Shown: positions 17,076 to 26,503, numbered from the stretch's first letter. The stretch is 64,000 nucleotides of DNA from Sphingomonas sp. PP-F2F-G114-C0414 (GCF_003688595.1 NZ_RCWT01000017.1:1-64000), one strand, 5' to 3'. Program-made: numbers and translations. The notes: generated by a model not told the origin, from the letters alone.

Positions 17076-17819
17076 TCACGCTAGGGCGCCGCGGTAGAAG
17101 TCCAGCGTCAGCGTCATCGCCTGAAGGAACAGCGCGGGATCGTAGCGCGGCCCCTCGTCCCGCAGGAATGCGTGCTGTGCGTTCAACTCGTGCCACGCAT
17201 AGGTCGCACCGACCTCTTCGAGCCGCGCGCGGATCCGTTCGCGACCGGCAAAGGGCACATGCGGATCCTGCCGCCCCCACACGAACATTGCCTGCGCCTT
17301 CAGCTCGGCCATGCGCGCCAAGCTGTCATCCGACCGCCCGACGCCCAGCGTTCCCGAATGGATGTCGGTCGGATAGAAGCACGCCGCCGCCGACACGCGG
17401 GGATCTAGCGCGGCGCGATAGGCGAGATGCCCGCCGAGGCAGACCCCGAACGTGCCGATCCTGCCGTTGCACGCCGGGTTCGCCAGCAGCGCGGTGACGC
17501 CCGCCGCCGCATCGGCGTCGAACGCGGCAACCGGCTTGGCGATCTTCAGCGCATTGCCGCGATCGGTGCCCGCCGGATCGTAGCGCAACACCGTGCCCGC
17601 CGGCTCATACTCGTGATAGACCTCGGGCACCGCCACGACATAGCCGTTGCCAGCGATCATCGCCGCCAGCCGGCGGATCGGCGCGGTGACCTGATAGATC
17701 TCCGAATACAGAAGAATGCCGGGAAAGCGTCGCTCGCCCGCGGGCCGGAACAGGTGCATCCGCATCGAACCGCCGCCGGGCATCGCGACATCCTGGATCT
17801 CGTCGCCGTGCAGGATCAT
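17076..17819 (-). CDS. Dienelactone hydrolase family protein
   Basis: This 247-residue cytoplasmic alpha/beta hydrolase has the dienelactone hydrolase triad: nucleophilic Cys in GVCLGGH, the Asp in WGRQDPHVP, and the His in NAQHAFL. The family opens lactone rings in aromatic degradation, but many homologues act on other esters. The frame extends upstream to 17876. The ATG at 17819 is preferred because GAGGAAG stands seven bases before it and the family alignment starts at MILHGDEI. No aromatic pathway genes are nearby, so the substrate is open. Confidence 0.85.
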   Translation of the reverse strand: MILHGDEIQDVAMPGGGSMRMHLFRPAGERRFPGILLYSEIYQVTAPIRRLAAMIAGNGYVVAVPEVYHEYEPAGTVLRYDPAGTDRGNALKIAKPVAAFDADAAAGVTALLANPACNGRIGTFGVCLGGHLAYRAALDPRVSAAACFYPTDIHSGTLGVGRSDDSLARMAELKAQAMFVWGRQDPHVPFAGRERIRARLEEVGATYAWHELNAQHAFLRDEGPRYDPALFLQAMTLTLDFYRGALA

Positions 17820-17961
17820 CCGTTCTTCCTCATATCGGCGCCGGGTAAACGCCATGGTCGCGATCCGACCACGCACCCGAAATGCCGGTCGAATCCCCCG
17901 CGTCCGTAGCCCGATACCGTTCGAACCGGCAATACAGCCGCCCGATGCTCGCCGGGATCCG

Positions 17962-19194
17962 CTAAGCCGCGAATTCGTCGGGCAGATACCGATCGGCGAC
18001 GATCTCGTAGCGATCGCCGTCGACCAGCACCTGGGGGCTCAGCGCGCGGCAATTATAGGTCGACGCCATCGCCGCACCATAGGCGCCGGTGGCGTGCAGC
18101 ACGGCGAGATCGCCGCGACCGACGCGATCGATGTCGCGGGCGACCGCGAACACGTCGCCGCTTTCGCAGACCGGGCCGGCGATGGTCGCGACCATCCGCG
18201 CGCCATCGGGGACGACCGCCTCGAACCGGTGGAAGGCATCGTACAGCGCCGGTCGCGCGAGGTCGTTCATCGCCGCGTCGACGATGACGAAGGGCTCGTC
18301 CGCGCCCGGCTTCACCCAGATCACGCGCGTCATGAGCACCCCGGCGAGCCCGGCGACGACCCGGCCCGGCTCGAACGTCAGCTCGACGTCCCAGTCGCGC
18401 GTGACGCGGGCCACCATGGCCGCATAGTCGTCGAGCGTCGGGACGATGTCGTCGGCGCGGTAGGGGATGCCGAGACCACCGCCGAGATCGACGCGGCCGA
18501 TCGCGTGCCCCCGTGCGCGCAGGTCCGCCACCAGCGCACCGATGCGGGCGTACGCGACTTCGAGCGGGGCGAGATCGCGAAGCTGGCTGCCGATGTGGAG
18601 CGCGACCCCGACGAGGTCGAGACCGTCGATGCGCGACAGCCGGTCGTAGATCGCCGGCACGTCGGCGATCGCGACGCCGAACTTGTTCCCGCGCCGCCCG
18701 GTCGAGATCTTGGCATGCGTGCCGCCGTCGACATCGGGATTGACCCGGAGCACCGCTGTCGCCCGCCTGCCCCCGGCATGGGCCAGCGCCCCGAGCACCT
18801 GGCCCTCCTCCTCCAGCTCGAGGTTGAACTGGCCGACGCCCGCCGCGAGCGAATCGGCAAGCTCGCGATCGGTCTTGCCGACGCCCGAAAAGACGATGTC
18901 CGCCGCCGCGATCCCGGCATCCAGCGCCCGCCGCATCTCGCCGCCCGAGACGATGTCGGCGCCGAAGCCGCACCCGGACAGCAACTGCAGCACCGCGCCG
19001 TTCGGGTTTGCCTTGACCGCAAACGCGACGCGCACGCGGGGGAGGATCGACAGTGCCGTTCTGAAGCGCCCTGCTGCATCACGCAGGGCGGCGGCGGAAT
19101 AGACGTGGACGGGCGTGCCGACCGCCTCGGCGATCGCCGGCAGCGGTACGTCTTCGGCGCACAGCACGCCGTCCCGTGGTTCGAAATAGCCCAT
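17962..19194 (-). CDS. lysA: Diaminopimelate decarboxylase
   Basis: This 410-residue PLP enzyme catalyses the last step of lysine synthesis, meso-diaminopimelate to L-lysine. FAVKANPN holds the PLP lysine (Lys61), GGGLGIPY binds the phosphate, and CESGDVFA supplies the active-site cysteine from the partner subunit. Length is normal for LysA of alphaproteobacteria. Between it and the next upstream gene, the start region carries a short direct duplication (GCGGATCGCCG near 19220-19262). Confidence 0.93.
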   Translation of the reverse strand: MGYFEPRDGVLCAEDVPLPAIAEAVGTPVHVYSAAALRDAAGRFRTALSILPRVRVAFAVKANPNGAVLQLLSGCGFGADIVSGGEMRRALDAGIAAADIVFSGVGKTDRELADSLAAGVGQFNLELEEEGQVLGALAHAGGRRATAVLRVNPDVDGGTHAKISTGRRGNKFGVAIADVPAIYDRLSRIDGLDLVGVALHIGSQLRDLAPLEVAYARIGALVADLRARGHAIGRVDLGGGLGIPYRADDIVPTLDDYAAMVARVTRDWDVELTFEPGRVVAGLAGVLMTRVIWVKPGADEPFVIVDAAMNDLARPALYDAFHRFEAVVPDGARMVATIAGPVCESGDVFAVARDIDRVGRGDLAVLHATGAYGAAMASTYNCRALSPQVLVDGDRYEIVADRYLPDEFAA

Positions 19195-19264
19195 GATTTC
19201 TCGCAGTTCGGCGGTCGGGAATACGGCGGATCGCCGTCGTCAGGAATGCGGCGGATCGCCGCGG

Positions 19265-19528
19265 TCAGGCACGCGGCGGATCGCGCCGCCGGCGCGTGCG
19301 ACGCAGGCGGACGGCGTGGATCGCTTCGGCGGTATGACAATGGCCATGCCGTTCGGCGCGGAGGGCGACGACGACGCGCTTGCCGTTGATCGCCAGCGTC
19401 AGTCCGAGCAGCGCGATCGGAAACACCAGCATCGCCAGCGCCGCGCCGTTCGTCGCTGCCGCCACGCTGCAGGCGCCGACGGTCAGCACGACGCCGATCG
19501 CACGCCAGAGGATATCGCGCCTTGTCAT
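19265..19528 (-). CDS. Small membrane protein with basic tail
   Basis: The product is 87 residues. Two hydrophobic segments (about residues 10-27 and 29-48) suggest a helical hairpin in the inner membrane. They are followed by an Arg/His-rich C-terminus (RAERHGHCHTAE, then an Arg run). The ATG at 19528 overlaps the stop of the upstream methyltransferase-like gene (ATGA), which indicates coupling. Family unknown. The open frame continues upstream to 19864 but that part shadows the upstream gene. Confidence 0.6.
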   Translation of the reverse strand: MTRRDILWRAIGVVLTVGACSVAAATNGAALAMLVFPIALLGLTLAINGKRVVVALRAERHGHCHTAEAIHAVRLRRTRRRRDPPRA

Positions 19529-20043
19529 GCCGCGACACTCCGCGCGCAGGACGCCGCCCGGTCGTCGATGACGACCCACCCTGCTCCCCGCAGCGCGGCA
19601 ACCGCCTGAGGCCGGCGATCGTGCGCGGCACCGCCGTGGCACAGGACGATGTCCGCGGGCAGGTCGTGCTCGGCCTGCAACGCGGTCACGATGTCCGCCA
19701 CCTCGAAAGACGCGCCGATCGCAGCGTCCGGGGCGCGGTTCGCGGCGGCCCGCGCGCGACCGATCGCGCTGGCTGATCGATCGATCCCGCGCACCTCGAT
19801 CGCGGTAAAGCCGAGCATCCGCGCATGATGCGCCGCGGACAGCAGCAGCGTGCCGGCGCCGCACTCGGCATCGACGATACGGACCGCATGTCGCCCGGCG
19901 GCGCGCAATGCCGACAATGCGGCGGCGACCTGCGGCCAGCGTGGATCGTGGTGCGTCGACTTCGCCGCGGGATGCGAGACCGTGGTCCCCTTCACCGTCG
20001 TGATCGCGGTGCGCGACCGGACCGGCAGAGCATGAACGTTCAT
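19525..20043 (-). CDS. Class I SAM-dependent methyltransferase-like protein
   Basis: The protein is 172 residues. The glycine-rich SAM motif appears as IVDAECGAGTLLLSA (about residue 50), followed by the acidic loop in EVRGIDRSASAIG and the motif IV region PADIVLCHGG. The fold looks like a small class I methyltransferase, but the C-terminus is short and the substrate unknown. Two ATGs lie at 20049 and 20043. The second is preferred because GGAGAG then has a spacing of six. It is the middle gene of three small co-directed genes (20320 to 19265). Confidence 0.6.
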   Translation of the reverse strand: MNVHALPVRSRTAITTVKGTTVSHPAAKSTHHDPRWPQVAAALSALRAAGRHAVRIVDAECGAGTLLLSAAHHARMLGFTAIEVRGIDRSASAIGRARAAANRAPDAAIGASFEVADIVTALQAEHDLPADIVLCHGGAAHDRRPQAVAALRGAGWVVIDDRAASCARSVAA

Positions 20044-20056
20044 CGCCATCTCTCCG

Positions 20057-20320
20057 TCATGCCGCACGGGGCAGCGCGCGCTCGTCGCAACCGACCGGGG
20101 CGAACGACACGAGTGGCGTGAGCGGCATCGCGGCGACCTCGACGCTCGCATGGTAGATATCCCGCTCGGCCTGCGCATAGTGCATCGCGGCGGCGTAGGA
20201 GATGAAGCGGCCTTCGAGCGTTCGCCTGCTGTCCTGGACGAGCCAGTGTCCGGCGCGATCCTGACCGACGAAGATGACGAGCCCGGTTGGATCGGGCTCC
20301 GATATGGGTTCAGACGACAT
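20057..20320 (-). CDS. Hypothetical protein, 87 residues
   Basis: The sequence starts MSSEPISEPDPTG and has a central strand pattern FVGQDRAGHWLVQDSRR followed by a helix FISYAAAMHYAQAERD, reminiscent of DUF2188-like small domains, but no family can be assigned. AGGG at suitable distance supports the ATG at 20320. It is the first of three small genes on this strand and is divergent from the hybrid histidine kinase, so the 204 bases upstream hold promoters for both directions. Confidence 0.55.
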   Translation of the reverse strand: MSSEPISEPDPTGLVIFVGQDRAGHWLVQDSRRTLEGRFISYAAAMHYAQAERDIYHASVEVAAMPLTPLVSFAPVGCDERALPRAA

Positions 20321-20524
20321 GTCGCCCTGCTGCCTTTCGTGACGCGAGCGTCGTGCCCGCCCCCAACATCTACGGGGCCCGGCATAGGGATTCGAGATCG
20401 ATCCGCGCCGATCGCATAGTGCAGGCATAGTGTCCGCTCGGTCGGTCGCGGTTTCGGTTGTCCTCGCCGCATCACGCGCGCGATCCGGTTCGAGCAGCGG
20501 GGCGCTCGACGACGAGAGTCCGCC

Positions 20525-23218
20525 ATGCCCCTTGCCCCCGCCCCGAACGCGTCGCGTTCGTCCGAAACGACCGTCGACCCGATAATCAGCGGTGTCGTCG
20601 AATGCCGTAATGCCGATTTCCAAACGGCGGGACGATCGCTACGGATTGCGGCGATGAATGCCGAAGTAAGCCCTGCTGCCAATACCTTACCGCCCCAACT
20701 GGCGTTTCTCGCCGGGGGCGGCGAGGCGGCCCGCCTGATCCTCGGTCGCGACTGGACGAGTCATCCACTCGGACCGCCGGAAGGCTGGTCGGACATTCTG
20801 AAGTCCAATCTCAGCACGATCCTCAACTCGCCGGAATCGATGATTCTGGCATGGGGCGAGGACGACCTGATCTTCTTCTTCAACGACGCCTATTTTCCGC
20901 TGCTGGGGCCGCGTCTCGACTGGGCCATGGGATCGCCGTTCAAAACCGTCTGGCCCGATGCCTGGGAGCAGGCCAAGCCGATCATCGACGAAGCGTTCGC
21001 GGGGCGGAGCCAGCGGTTTGTCGATCTGCCGTGGAAGCTGGATACCGATCGCGGGCGTGCCGACACCTGGTTCAGTTTCTCCTACTCGCGCATCCTGGAC
21101 GCGCGAGGCGCGATCGCGGGCCTGTTCGTGTTCACCAACGAGACCACCGAGCGCGTCCTTGCCGACGCGGCGCTGCGACAGAGCGAAGAGCGGCTCAGAC
21201 TGGTGATCGAAGGGGCCAAGGATCACGTGATCTTCACCACCGATCCGGTCGGCATCATCACCACCTGGTCGGCAGGCGCCGAGGTCGTGCTCGGCTGGTC
21301 GGCCGACGAGGCGATCGGCCAGCCGTCCGCGATGATCCTGGCGGACGAGGACGACGTCAGCGGCCCGAAGCTCCCCGCATTGGGCAGCGCCGCTCGCCAG
21401 AATTCGGCGCACGACGAACGCTGGCACGTCCGGCGCGACGGATCGCGCGTGTTCCTCACGGGATCGGTCCATCCCCTGCCCTACGACGCACAGGGAAAGC
21501 CGCGCGGCTTCATCAAGATCGCCCGCGACGAAACCGAACGCCGGCGCGCGGAACAGGCGTTGCGGGACAGCGAGGCGGCGGCGCTGGTCGATGCGCAGCG
21601 GGTGCAGCTTGCGCTCGCGGCGGGCGCGATCATCGGAACCTGGGTATGGGACCTGCCGAGCGACCGCTTCACCGTCGACGAACCCTTCGCGCGCGCGTTC
21701 GGCCTGGATCCGGCGATGGGCCGCGAGGGCCTGAGCCTCACGCAGATCGTCGCCACCGTTCATCCCGAGGATCAGGCCGGTCTGGCCGAGGCGATCAGCG
21801 ACGCGATCGCCCGCGGCGGCGGGTACGCGCATCAATATCGCACGCGGCGCGCCAACGGCGAATATCACTGGCTGGAGGCGAATGGGCGCGTCGATCACGC
21901 ACCGGACGGCACGCCGACGAGCTTCCCCGGGGTCCTCATCGACGTCGAGGAACGCCGCAAGGTCGCCGCGGAGCGAGACCGTGCGCTGAACGAACTGCGC
22001 CGCTTGAACGAGACGTTGGAACAGCGCGTCTCCGAGCGTACCGCCGATCTGATGCGCGCCGAGGAAGCGCTGCGCCAGAGCCAGAAGATGGAGGCGGTCG
22101 GCCAGTTGACCGGCGGCTTGGCGCACGACTTCAACAACCTGCTGACGGCGGTGACCGGGGGGTTGGAACTGCTCGCGCTACGCGTCGCGAAGGGCGAATA
22201 CGACAAGCTCGATCGCTACGTCGCGATGGCGCAGACCGGTGCGAGTCGGGCCGCGGCGCTGACCCAGCGGCTGCTCGCCTTTTCGCGCCGGCAGACTCTG
22301 GCACCGACGCCGACCGATGCCGATCGCCTGATCGCCGGGATGGCGGAGATCATCGATCGCACGCTGGGCCCCGAGATCGAGGTGAAGATCGTCTCGACCG
22401 CCGGTCTCTGGCCGGTTCTGGTCGACGCGCCGCAGCTGGAGAACGCGCTGCTAAACCTGTGCATCAATGCGCGCGACGCGATGCCGCATGGCGGGCGGTT
22501 GACGATCGCGACGCAGAACACGTGGCTCGACGCACAGGCGGCGGCGGATCAGGAGCTCCACGAAGGCGACTATGTCGCGCTGTACGTCACGGACACCGGC
22601 ACCGGGATGACGCCGGAGACCATCGAACGCGTCTTCGAGCCGTTCTTCACGACCAAGCCGATCGGCGAAGGTACCGGTCTCGGCCTCTCGATGATCTATG
22701 GCTTCGTCCGCCAGTCGGGCGGCCAGGTGCGGATCTGCTCGGAGGTCGGGCGTGGCACGATCATGTGTCTCTATCTCCCCCGCCACGACGGCGAGGCGGC
22801 GGTCGCCGACCGAGCGCCCGACGAGAGCGGCGTCATCCGGGCATTGCCGGGTGAGACGGTTCTCGTCGTCGAGGACGAGACCGCGATCCGGGATCTGGTC
22901 ACCGAGGTCCTGTCCGAAGCCGGTTACCGAGTCCTGCAAGCCCCGACCGGCCCCGCGGGGGTGAAGCTGCTTCGCTCCGATGAACGGATCGACCTGCTGG
23001 TCACCGACGTCGGCCTGCCGGGCGGACTGAACGGTCGCCAGGTCGCCGATGCGGGTCGCGCGGTCCGGCCAGACCTCAAGATCCTCTTCGTCACCGGCTA
23101 TGCCGCCAACGCCGCCGTCGGCGCAGGCCATCTGGTCGAGGGCATGGAGGTCCTCACCAAACCGTTCAGCATCGCCGACTTCGAAAAGCGGATCCGGAGC
23201 ATGATCGGGACCGACTGA
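20525..23218 (+). CDS. Hybrid sensor histidine kinase with PAS domains and C-terminal receiver
   Basis: This 897-residue protein has no clear membrane segment. Three PAS-type sensor domains lie at about 85-210, 220-345 and 365-480, followed by a coiled linker (LNELRRLNETLEQRVSER). The HisKA domain holds the phospho-His in GGLAHDFNNLL (about 534), then the HATPase with NARDAMPHGG, DTGTGM and GTGLGLSM. The receiver domain has the phospho-Asp in VTDVGLPGG (about 827) and ends in LTKPF. Such soluble PAS-kinases sense light, redox or small molecules. No partner regulator is adjacent. Met44 is an alternative start. Confidence 0.9.
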   Translation: MPLAPAPNASRSSETTVDPIISGVVECRNADFQTAGRSLRIAAMNAEVSPAANTLPPQLAFLAGGGEAARLILGRDWTSHPLGPPEGWSDILKSNLSTILNSPESMILAWGEDDLIFFFNDAYFPLLGPRLDWAMGSPFKTVWPDAWEQAKPIIDEAFAGRSQRFVDLPWKLDTDRGRADTWFSFSYSRILDARGAIAGLFVFTNETTERVLADAALRQSEERLRLVIEGAKDHVIFTTDPVGIITTWSAGAEVVLGWSADEAIGQPSAMILADEDDVSGPKLPALGSAARQNSAHDERWHVRRDGSRVFLTGSVHPLPYDAQGKPRGFIKIARDETERRRAEQALRDSEAAALVDAQRVQLALAAGAIIGTWVWDLPSDRFTVDEPFARAFGLDPAMGREGLSLTQIVATVHPEDQAGLAEAISDAIARGGGYAHQYRTRRANGEYHWLEANGRVDHAPDGTPTSFPGVLIDVEERRKVAAERDRALNELRRLNETLEQRVSERTADLMRAEEALRQSQKMEAVGQLTGGLAHDFNNLLTAVTGGLELLALRVAKGEYDKLDRYVAMAQTGASRAAALTQRLLAFSRRQTLAPTPTDADRLIAGMAEIIDRTLGPEIEVKIVSTAGLWPVLVDAPQLENALLNLCINARDAMPHGGRLTIATQNTWLDAQAAADQELHEGDYVALYVTDTGTGMTPETIERVFEPFFTTKPIGEGTGLGLSMIYGFVRQSGGQVRICSEVGRGTIMCLYLPRHDGEAAVADRAPDESGVIRALPGETVLVVEDETAIRDLVTEVLSEAGYRVLQAPTGPAGVKLLRSDERIDLLVTDVGLPGGLNGRQVADAGRAVRPDLKILFVTGYAANAAVGAGHLVEGMEVLTKPFSIADFEKRIRSMIGTD

Positions 23219-23299
23219 CTGGCGCGGGGGGCGGGACTGAAATGTGACGCTCGTATACTGGCACGGTAAGGATGCACCGCCATACGACGCGGGTAACAG

Positions 23300-23437
23300 T
23301 TAATTGATAGCAACCTGGTTTTTCAGCGACTTTAATATTTCCTGATGGATCAAAAATCCCTCATTTTCTGATAGTTCCACGATCGCATCGTATTCATCCT
23401 TCGTAATTTCTCGTCGCTCTCGGCGATGTAGCTGCAC
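23300..23437 (-). CDS. Possible small protein (AT-rich), uncertain
   Basis: A 45-codon frame starts at GTG 23437 and contains REITKDEYDAIVELSEN and GFLIHQEILKSLKNQ, a natural-looking acidic helix sequence. The stretch is clearly more AT-rich than both neighbours, which suggests transfer or a remnant. No good ribosome site is visible, so it may be the tail of a lost gene. Apart from this frame the 300 bases between the kinase and hydrolase genes show nothing. Confidence 0.25.
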   Translation of the reverse strand: MQLHRRERREITKDEYDAIVELSENEGFLIHQEILKSLKNQVAIN

Positions 23438-23518
23438 AATACTTCAAACGACAAAAGATGATGAATTGGGAAGGTCAGCTGCGCAGCTTCCGCCCTCCTC
23501 GATCGTCGCGAAGAAAGC

Positions 23519-24373
23519 TCAAGTATCGAGGAACGCGATCGCCCGATCGGCGAAAAGTTCGTGATACTGGAAGATCCCGCCGTGCCCGGCGTCAGGGTAA
23601 AGGACGAGTTCGGCACCCGGGATGCGGCGCGCGAGATCCCGCGAATTCTCGCTCGGGACCATGATATCGTGGTCTCCATTGGCGACGAGCACCGGCTGGC
23701 GGATGACGCCCAGATCCTGCACGGACTGCGCTCCCCACGCCGTGATCGCCTTCAGCTGGCGCAGGAAGACTTTCGGCGTGACGGCGGCATCGCGGTCGGC
23801 CTTGCGGGCTTTCAGACGCGCAAGGAACGCCTGCGCCGCGCGACGGCTGGGCTTGCTCGCGGTGAAGAACAGGAACATCTTCGGATCGCGGAACGTCAGC
23901 ATGCCCTTGACGATCAGCGGCCAGGATACCGAGCCGACCTTATCGATGCCGGTACCACCCGCCGGCCCGGTGCCGGTGAGGATCAGCCGGCGGACAAGCG
24001 CCGGGCGCTTCAGCACCATATCCTGCGCGACGAAGCCGCCCAGTGAAAAGCCCATGAGGTCGATCGTATCGAGCCCGAGCGCGTCGATCGCCGCGAGCAT
24101 GTCGTCCGCCATGGCCGAGACCGTGAGCGGTGCCTCGCCGCCCGACGCGCCGACACCGCGGTAATCGAACGCGAATACCGGCCGGTCGGCGGCCAGCGCC
24201 TCGACGATCGAAGGATCGAAATTGTCGAGGTTGGCGCCCCAATGGTTGAGCAGCACGAGGGGAACGCCGCGTCCCCCGCCAAGCTGCCGATAGGCAAAAC
24301 GGGTCGCCGCAGCCACTACCGCTCGCGTGGCGACGCTGGCCCACGCCCCCCGGGACGATTGCGTCTTGGTCAT
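23519..24373 (-). CDS. Alpha/beta-fold hydrolase
   Basis: This 284-residue protein shows the alpha/beta hydrolase triad: Ser in GFSLGG, Asp in NGDHDIMVP, and His in DAGHGGIFQ, with an HWGANL oxyanion-loop region near the front. The fold is that of haloperoxidase-like or esterase-type hydrolases. The ATG at 24373 with AAGGA upstream is preferred over 24424. It follows the NADP oxidoreductase gene by 58 bases and is probably the last gene of the SDR-led operon controlled by the divergent TetR. Confidence 0.85.
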   Translation of the reverse strand: MTKTQSSRGAWASVATRAVVAAATRFAYRQLGGGRGVPLVLLNHWGANLDNFDPSIVEALAADRPVFAFDYRGVGASGGEAPLTVSAMADDMLAAIDALGLDTIDLMGFSLGGFVAQDMVLKRPALVRRLILTGTGPAGGTGIDKVGSVSWPLIVKGMLTFRDPKMFLFFTASKPSRRAAQAFLARLKARKADRDAAVTPKVFLRQLKAITAWGAQSVQDLGVIRQPVLVANGDHDIMVPSENSRDLARRIPGAELVLYPDAGHGGIFQYHELFADRAIAFLDT

Positions 24374-24431
24374 CGTGGAGTCCTTGGTTTTTTTAGTCGG
24401 GAGCATGGGCTGGGTGCGGATCAACGTCCCG

Positions 24432-25436
24432 TCACGGGCGGACCGTCACGACGACCTTGCCCTTGGCGCGGCCGGAATCGACATAGTCCACCGCGTCGTT
24501 GAGGCTTTCGAACGGGAAAATGCGATCGACGACGGCCTGGATCGCCCCATGGTCGATCAGCGCGCCAAGCTTGCCCAACTGCTCGCCATCGGCGTGCATG
24601 AACAGGAACGAATAGGCGACGCCTTGCCGCTTCGCCTTGCGCCGGATCCCCGCACTCATCAGGCGCAGGACGAGCCGTATGACCGGGTTCAATCCCTGCG
24701 CCTTGGCGAATGCCGGGTCCGGCGGTCCCGATATCGAGATCAGCTTGCCGCCCAGTTTCAATACCTTGAGCGACTTTTCGAGCGTCTTCGCGTTCAGGCT
24801 GTTGAGGACGACGTCGTAGCCGGACAGCAGCTCGGAAAAGTCCTGCGTCTTGTAGTCGATGACGATGTCCGCGCCGAGGCGCCTGACCAGATCGGCATTG
24901 GCAGCACTCGCGGTCGTCGCGACCGTCGCGCCGAGATGCTTGGCGAGCTGGATCGCGATCGTGCCGACGCCACCCGAGCCCGCGTGGATCAAAATCTTCT
25001 GGCCGCGTTTCAGATCCCCGCGCTCGACCAGCACCTGCCATGCGGTCAAGCCGACGAGCGGGATGGACGCCGCCTCCGCCATCGACAGGCCGGCGGGCTT
25101 GGTGGCCAGATCGGCTTCGTGGATCGCGATGCGCTCGGCAAAGGTGCCGATCTGCCCGTCGCGCGGGCGGGCATAGACCGCATCGCCGACCTTGAAGCGA
25201 TGCACGCCCGCCCCGACCGCCGTGACGATGCCGGCGAGATCATGCCCGAGGACGATGGGCGGCTTGTAGGGCAGGATCGGCTTGAACGCGCCGTCGCGGA
25301 TCTTGCCGTCGAGCTGGTTGATCGCGGTGGCGTGGATCTCGACCAGCACTTCGTCGGATGCGGGTACCGGATCGGGCCGTTCGACCAGGATCAGCCGTTG
25401 CCCCTTGCCGTACCGTTCGAGCTGATATGCCTTCAT
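24432..25436 (-). CDS. NADP-dependent zinc-less alcohol dehydrogenase/quinone oxidoreductase family protein
   Basis: The product is 334 residues of the medium-chain reductase superfamily. The N-terminal GroES-like domain includes VLGHDLAGIV, and the nucleotide fold has HAGSGGVGTIAIQ (about residue 150). The structural and catalytic zinc cysteines are absent, so it is a zeta-crystallin-like quinone or enone reductase. Its ATG at 25436 overlaps the TGA of the Old Yellow Enzyme relic, so it is still translationally coupled to that relic. The expected role is detoxification of reactive enones or quinones. Confidence 0.88.
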   Translation of the reverse strand: MKAYQLERYGKGQRLILVERPDPVPASDEVLVEIHATAINQLDGKIRDGAFKPILPYKPPIVLGHDLAGIVTAVGAGVHRFKVGDAVYARPRDGQIGTFAERIAIHEADLATKPAGLSMAEAASIPLVGLTAWQVLVERGDLKRGQKILIHAGSGGVGTIAIQLAKHLGATVATTASAANADLVRRLGADIVIDYKTQDFSELLSGYDVVLNSLNAKTLEKSLKVLKLGGKLISISGPPDPAFAKAQGLNPVIRLVLRLMSAGIRRKAKRQGVAYSFLFMHADGEQLGKLGALIDHGAIQAVVDRIFPFESLNDAVDYVDSGRAKGKVVVTVRP

Positions 25437-25654
25437 GCTGCGCACTCCCGGTTGGCCGCCGCGACGGGATGATCGACATAGCCCTTGGCGCCGCGGCCAT
25501 AGAGCGTCTGCGGATCGATCTGCGCAAGAGGTGCTAGGTCGGTAGACACCTGACTGACACCCGGCCGATTGCGGATCGGCGGCGCCAGGACGGAGCGATT
25601 GGCGAGCCTGACGCATTCCGGATCATAAGACGAGAAGAGGCTGAATTCCGACAT
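25433..25654 (-). pseudogene. Old Yellow Enzyme (alkene reductase, NemA-like) relic with large in-frame internal deletion
   Basis: The 73-codon frame joins both ends of an OYE-family protein. Residues about 5-32 (LFSSYDP, LANRSVLAPPIRNR) match the family N-terminus. Residues about 40-65 (LAPLAQIDPQTLYGRG, AKGYVDHP) match its last residues. The whole FMN-binding barrel, some 300 residues, is missing, while the reading frame and the coupling to the next gene are kept. It cannot be an active flavoenzyme. It lies between the SDR and the oxidoreductase genes. Family assignment is from motif memory only. Confidence 0.7.
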
Positions 25655-25689
25655 GGTGCGGATCTTTCGTGTGGAGGCGTTCGCGGCGA

Positions 25690-26469
25690 TCAGGCGGCGT
25701 AGCGCGGTGCGGGATGGATCTCCCCGAAGCCCGGCAACATCGCCCGTCGCGCTCCCTGGAACGCGTCCCACAGATCGCCATCGTGCAGCGGCGGGATCGT
25801 CACGGCTTCACGCGCATCGTAGCCGGCAAGCGCCGCGTCGACCATTTCGCCCACCTCCATCATCGGCGGCAGTGATGCCTCGTCGGCACCGGCGCGGCCC
25901 CAAAGCTCGGTGCGCGTCGCCGCTGGCAGCACCGCCTGGACGTAGACGCCCTTCGGCCCCAGTTCGAGCGCCAGTCCCTGCGACAGGAACAGCACGAACG
26001 CCTTGGTCGCGCCGTAGATGGTCATGCCATATTCGGGTGCCAGCCCTACCGCCGAACCGATGTTGATGATCGCGCCATCGCCGCGTGCCGCAAGCCGCGG
26101 TGCCACTGCGCTCGCGAGCCGCGCAACAGAGGTGGTGTTCAGCGCGATCAGGCGATCGACGGCCTCGGTAGGCTGATCGACGAACCTGCCCCCCAGCCCC
26201 GCGCCGGCATTGTTGATGAGGATGCCGATGCGGTCGTCGTCGCGCAGCCGCGTCTCCACGACGGTCATCTGGTCGGGGTTCGTCAGGTCGGCTGGCAGCA
26301 CGTCCACCGCGACGCCGGTCTCGCTGCTCAACTTTGCGGCCAGGGCATCGAGGCGGGCGGCATCGCGGGCGACCAGAACGAGGTTATGGCCGCGGCGGGC
26401 GAAACGATCGGCATAGGTCGCCCCGATGCCGGTGGAGGCGCCGGTAATGAGAATGGCTGGCTTGGTCAT
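25690..26469 (-). CDS. SDR-family NAD(P)-dependent oxidoreductase
   Basis: This 259-residue classical short-chain dehydrogenase has the dinucleotide motif TGASTGIG (8-15), NNAG, the catalytic Ser in INIGSAVG, and YGATK with catalytic Tyr and Lys. The start at 26469 has AAGGGCA upstream; the longer frame to 26685 runs into the divergent regulator. It is the first gene of the operon SDR, OYE relic, quinone reductase, hydrolase. Its promoter region carries the palindrome at 26504, so control by the divergent TetR is likely. Substrate unknown. Confidence 0.9.
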   Translation of the reverse strand: MTKPAILITGASTGIGATYADRFARRGHNLVLVARDAARLDALAAKLSSETGVAVDVLPADLTNPDQMTVVETRLRDDDRIGILINNAGAGLGGRFVDQPTEAVDRLIALNTTSVARLASAVAPRLAARGDGAIINIGSAVGLAPEYGMTIYGATKAFVLFLSQGLALELGPKGVYVQAVLPAATRTELWGRAGADEASLPPMMEVGEMVDAALAGYDAREAVTIPPLHDGDLWDAFQGARRAMLPGFGEIHPAPRYAA

Positions 26470-26503
26470 CGGATTGCCCTTTTCGAAACGGATCGCTATA
26501 TTA

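Noticed and set aside
18378..19631. 417-codon minus-strand frame over lysA
   Set aside because: Shadow of lysA in another frame (Ser/Arg-rich), without family motifs.
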